A stretch of 64,000 bases of DNA, from assembly GCA_949752745.1 (NCBI GenBank), contig OX457033.1:13136448-13200447 (forward strand), given 5' to 3'. The DNA comes from Protula sp. h YS-2021 (taxonomy: Eukaryota; Annelida; Polychaeta; Sabellida; Serpulidae). Shown one piece after another: positions 61,637 through 64,000 of the stretch. The translations under genes were made by a program, and so were the position numbers. The notes beneath the pieces are model-generated. The model worked only from the letters and a program-made list of their open reading frames with translations. It was not told the origin of the DNA and did not search any database. The first letter of the stretch is position 1. Every line of letters starts with the position of its first letter.

Positions 61637-62210
61637 GACATTATTATTCTGCCTACGAACCCATTCTACCGTTACAAAAACACAGTAAATATCTTTACAG
61701 CACCTTTTGTCGAAAAAAGAAAGGTTTTGCTCGTAAAAGTGTTTCTTAATAACAACTTACACATAACAATAATCAAAACAGCTTTGACCAAAACATGTTG
61801 TGCTTATAGCGTGCCCTGACGAGAGAATTTCCAGAAGTGTTTAGAGCTTTGATGCAGCCTTATTTATGCTATTACATCGATCATTATTTTCTTATAAATA
61901 TTGGGGAAGAGACAAGGTGTTGTTTTTGTTCAACTCACTTTTGAGTTGCTCTTGAGTAAACAATGTCTACAAAACTGTTTGCAAAAACTCTACTCTAACA
62001 ACAAATAGTTTATGCACAATTCATAATAGTCAGAAAATCTTGAGTAAAACAGAAATGGCTGTCTGGTTATGCTTCTTTCCTGTAGCACTTGCATAAAGTA
62101 AGCAGGAAACCTTAAATGCCTTAATTATGAAGCAACTTGTCACAGCCGTTAAATACAGGCTTTACATATTTAACTGTCTGTAAATAATCGAGGCACGCAG
62201 GGTGGCGTCT

Positions 62211-63880
62211 TTAACTTCCGGTTTCGTTCACTGTGAGTGACCTTAAGTCCTCGATCTCCATGCCGTCGTTGATCTGCCTATAGAGTTGCTGGAGTAACTC
62301 ACCGCGCAGCTCGCGTGCCCAAAAGCGCGGAATGTTCTGGCAGCGCACGCAGTTCAGCAGGCGCAGGGTGCGGCAGTGTCTAACAACGGCGCTGTAACAA
62401 CACACATAGTACCACACATAGTACCACACCCAGTACCACACCAAGTACCACACCAAGTACCATAGTATCTTAACACTACGATATCAAGAAAAAGTATCAT
62501 GATATCCATGACATTAAATGCTGAAATCTGAAAGCCTTTTCAAATTTGTCAAGTGCATCTATCTGAATAGGGAATTGTCAGGGTATGCACAAGGTTTATG
62601 CAGTACCCGATACAGTATATCGCCATTATCATCACGTAGACCGATACATTATCCTATTCTATTCCATATATCGTTATGAAAACCGATACTTTTACGTATC
62701 GAAAAACTTTAGAAAATTATGTCATCACGTAGACCGATACATTATCCTATTCTATTCCATATATCGTTATGAAAACCGATACTTTTACGTATCGAAAAAC
62801 TTTAGAAAATTATGTCACTGCGCGCTCTATGTCATCATGTTTTCATAATGAATTTACACTTCATTCGATTTTAAAATTTCACACATATTTTTACCACCTT
62901 TACTAAATACGACTAAGATTAAACAGAAAATACAAAAAAAGCCTCACCTCAGACCATTCCAGGATACTAGGGTACCACATAGGTACAAGGTATGGAGTTG
63001 TTTGAATGTTGTATTTTTAAACAAGTTTTCCAAAGCTGTATCTACGAAGAACCGTGAGACTGCAGCGGTTGAAGTCAAGTCTATCGCCATCAAATCCACG
63101 ACCTGTAGTGTATCTTTCCACTAAGAAGAGACATCAAATATACGCGTATTCAATATAAGAACTCAAACTGGAACCGATTCTCAAAAGGCCATCTTACAGG
63201 GCGGCTCCAATTTGGAAACTGAAAATCCAAGATGGCTGCCATTGTGGCCATGAAATCGGGTCAAGGTCAACATTAAAATAACGTGCATCTACCCACCACT
63301 ATGGGTCAAATATGGCTTGTCAGTGTGGGAGTAATAGCCGGCGATGGACAGACGGACGGACGGACAACAGCCAAACCTACAGTGTCCCTCCGGGGCCAAA
63401 AGAATCGGTTGGGGACTAAAAAGCAATCACATTAGTAACTGCAAAAATACAAACTAAATTTGGTAGAGAAAATCCTTTTAACGATTTTATTCATTTCATA
63501 AAGTCGAAATGTAAACAGCAGACGACTTTTTAAACTCAAACTACGTATAGTTCTAAGTACTTTCGGTCTCTGCATGGTGTTCCCCTTGAAAGTTCCAACT
63601 GCAAGTAGGAGTAGTTTTACTTATCAAACCAGTGCCTTTCTCTCTTTGGAACCATCATTTCTGATGGGAACTCAGATAGCGTCTATTACCCAACAAGCAA
63701 CATCAATTCCAAGCACCTAACATCATGTACGTCACCTTTCGCAGGCAGAAGAGGGCATCAACATCATACAAGTGGAATTTGACACTTTCTAAAACCGGGG
63801 AATTGACAGACATCAAGTAGTCGTTGGCTTCTTCTGCCAGATCGAGCTCTTTCATACACGGAGCTGTCGCCAATACATTT
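62211..63880 (-). CDS. Leucine-rich-repeat-like protein, last three exons
   Basis: Three - strand exons join in phase: 63880-63736 (enters with one base of a split codon), 63102-62948 and 62391-62211 (TAA). They give about 160 residues. Repeats of the LRR type are seen: APCMKELDLAEEANDYL, SPVLESVKFHLYDVDALFCL, FKQLHTLYLCGTLVSWNGL and CRTLRLLNCVRCQNI. These resemble cysteine-containing LRRs of F-box/LRR proteins, but no F-box is in view, so the family is an inference. The C-terminus is LRGELLQQLYRQINDGMEIE followed by a polar tail. Splice borders are good: CTACAG|GTCGTGG, CTGAG|GTGAGG, TTACAG|C. The 5' part lies beyond the window. Confidence 0.7.
62400..62462. repeat. AGTACCACAC short tandem repeat
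   Basis: Five imperfect copies of a roughly 12-bp unit (AGTACCACACCA) directly beside the acceptor of the last LRR exon. Read on the - strand it gives the Tyr/Trp/Val-rich stretch upstream of that exon. Confidence 0.85.
62630..62815. repeat. 93-bp perfect tandem duplication
   Basis: Two apparently identical head-to-tail copies from CATCACGTAGACCGATACAT to AGAAAATTATGT, in the intron of the LRR-like gene. Identity suggests a recent event. The frame stays open because 93 is a multiple of three. Confidence 0.93.
63205..63422 (+). repeat. Second copy of the GGGGACTAAAAAG repeat family
   Basis: Has GACAGACGGACGGACGGAC, GTCCCTCCGGGG and the end GGGGACTAAAAAG, as at 49013-49092. The left boundary is uncertain: AAAATCCAAGATGGCTGCC at about 63222 may belong to it. 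It lies in the intron between the first two visible LRR exons. Confidence 0.65.
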
Positions 63881-64000
63881 CTACAACAAAGCGAAGATTT
63901 AAGTGCTAGAATTACATTTTGCAATCAGGCAAAACTATTTCAGTATGCAGCTTTATTCATAAAACAGAGGTAGGTTTCACAGTAAAGGATAAAAATGGCG

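Larger units (their letters stand above)
56524..62210. other. Repeat-rich intergenic region
   Basis: No coding exon is firmly supported. From 57.2 to 57.35 kb there is a fragment also found near 33.48 kb. From 59.2 to 60.3 kb there are two foldback elements. From 60.5 to 60.85 kb are TA tracts around a hairpin element, and at 61.5 kb is a second hairpin element. The missing 5' exon of the C12orf57 homologue probably lies in the left part. At 58.6 kb, ACTTCCGGGAT is followed 30 bp later by ATGGCAGCAACAAG|GTAGTC on the + strand, which could be a promoter and first exon, but I find no following exon. Confidence 0.5.

Overview
This is eukaryotic nuclear DNA from an animal, most likely a marine invertebrate. 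It is AT-rich, its genes are split by long introns with GT/AG borders, and it carries many microsatellites and remnants of animal transposon families (Ty3/Gypsy of the Mag type, DIRS, hAT-like and pogo-like). A mollusc or other lophotrochozoan would fit, but the sequence alone does not prove it.

Layout: 1-5.8 kb is non-coding with short repeats. From 5.9 to 25.4 kb, three long open exons on the + strand (5906-6976, 16889-18242, 24038-25392) join in compatible splice phases into one large Ser/Arg/His-rich, probably disordered protein of about 1,259 residues that I cannot name. From 28.3 to 32.0 kb, the - strand carries a complete eight-exon gene for the splicing factor PRPF38B, with one probable GC-AG intron that holds a minisatellite. 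From 35.4 to 40.5 kb lies a 5.1-kb Ty3/Gypsy LTR retrotransposon with near-identical short LTRs and a 5-bp target duplication. It is young but broken by two stop codons and a frameshift. From about 43.6 to 48.3 kb is a decayed DIRS-type retrotransposon (reverse transcriptase, RNase H, tyrosine recombinase) with a 797-bp hAT-like element inserted in it. From 50.7 to 54.2 kb is ribosomal protein L35, with an ATG-only first exon (provisional) and a box C/D snoRNA candidate in its last intron. From 56.0 to 56.5 kb, the - strand carries two exons of the small conserved protein C10 (C12orf57 family). From 62.2 to 63.9 kb, the - strand carries the last three exons of a leucine-rich-repeat-like protein.

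The genes do not form a pathway. PRPF38B and RPL35 are housekeeping genes of splicing and translation. The space between genes is dominated by foldback elements, MITE-like elements and simple repeats, several present in more than one copy in the window.

The least explained items are the large disordered protein, the intronic snoRNA candidate, the family of short hairpin elements built on an AACTCGG motif, and the nested DIRS/hAT insertion.
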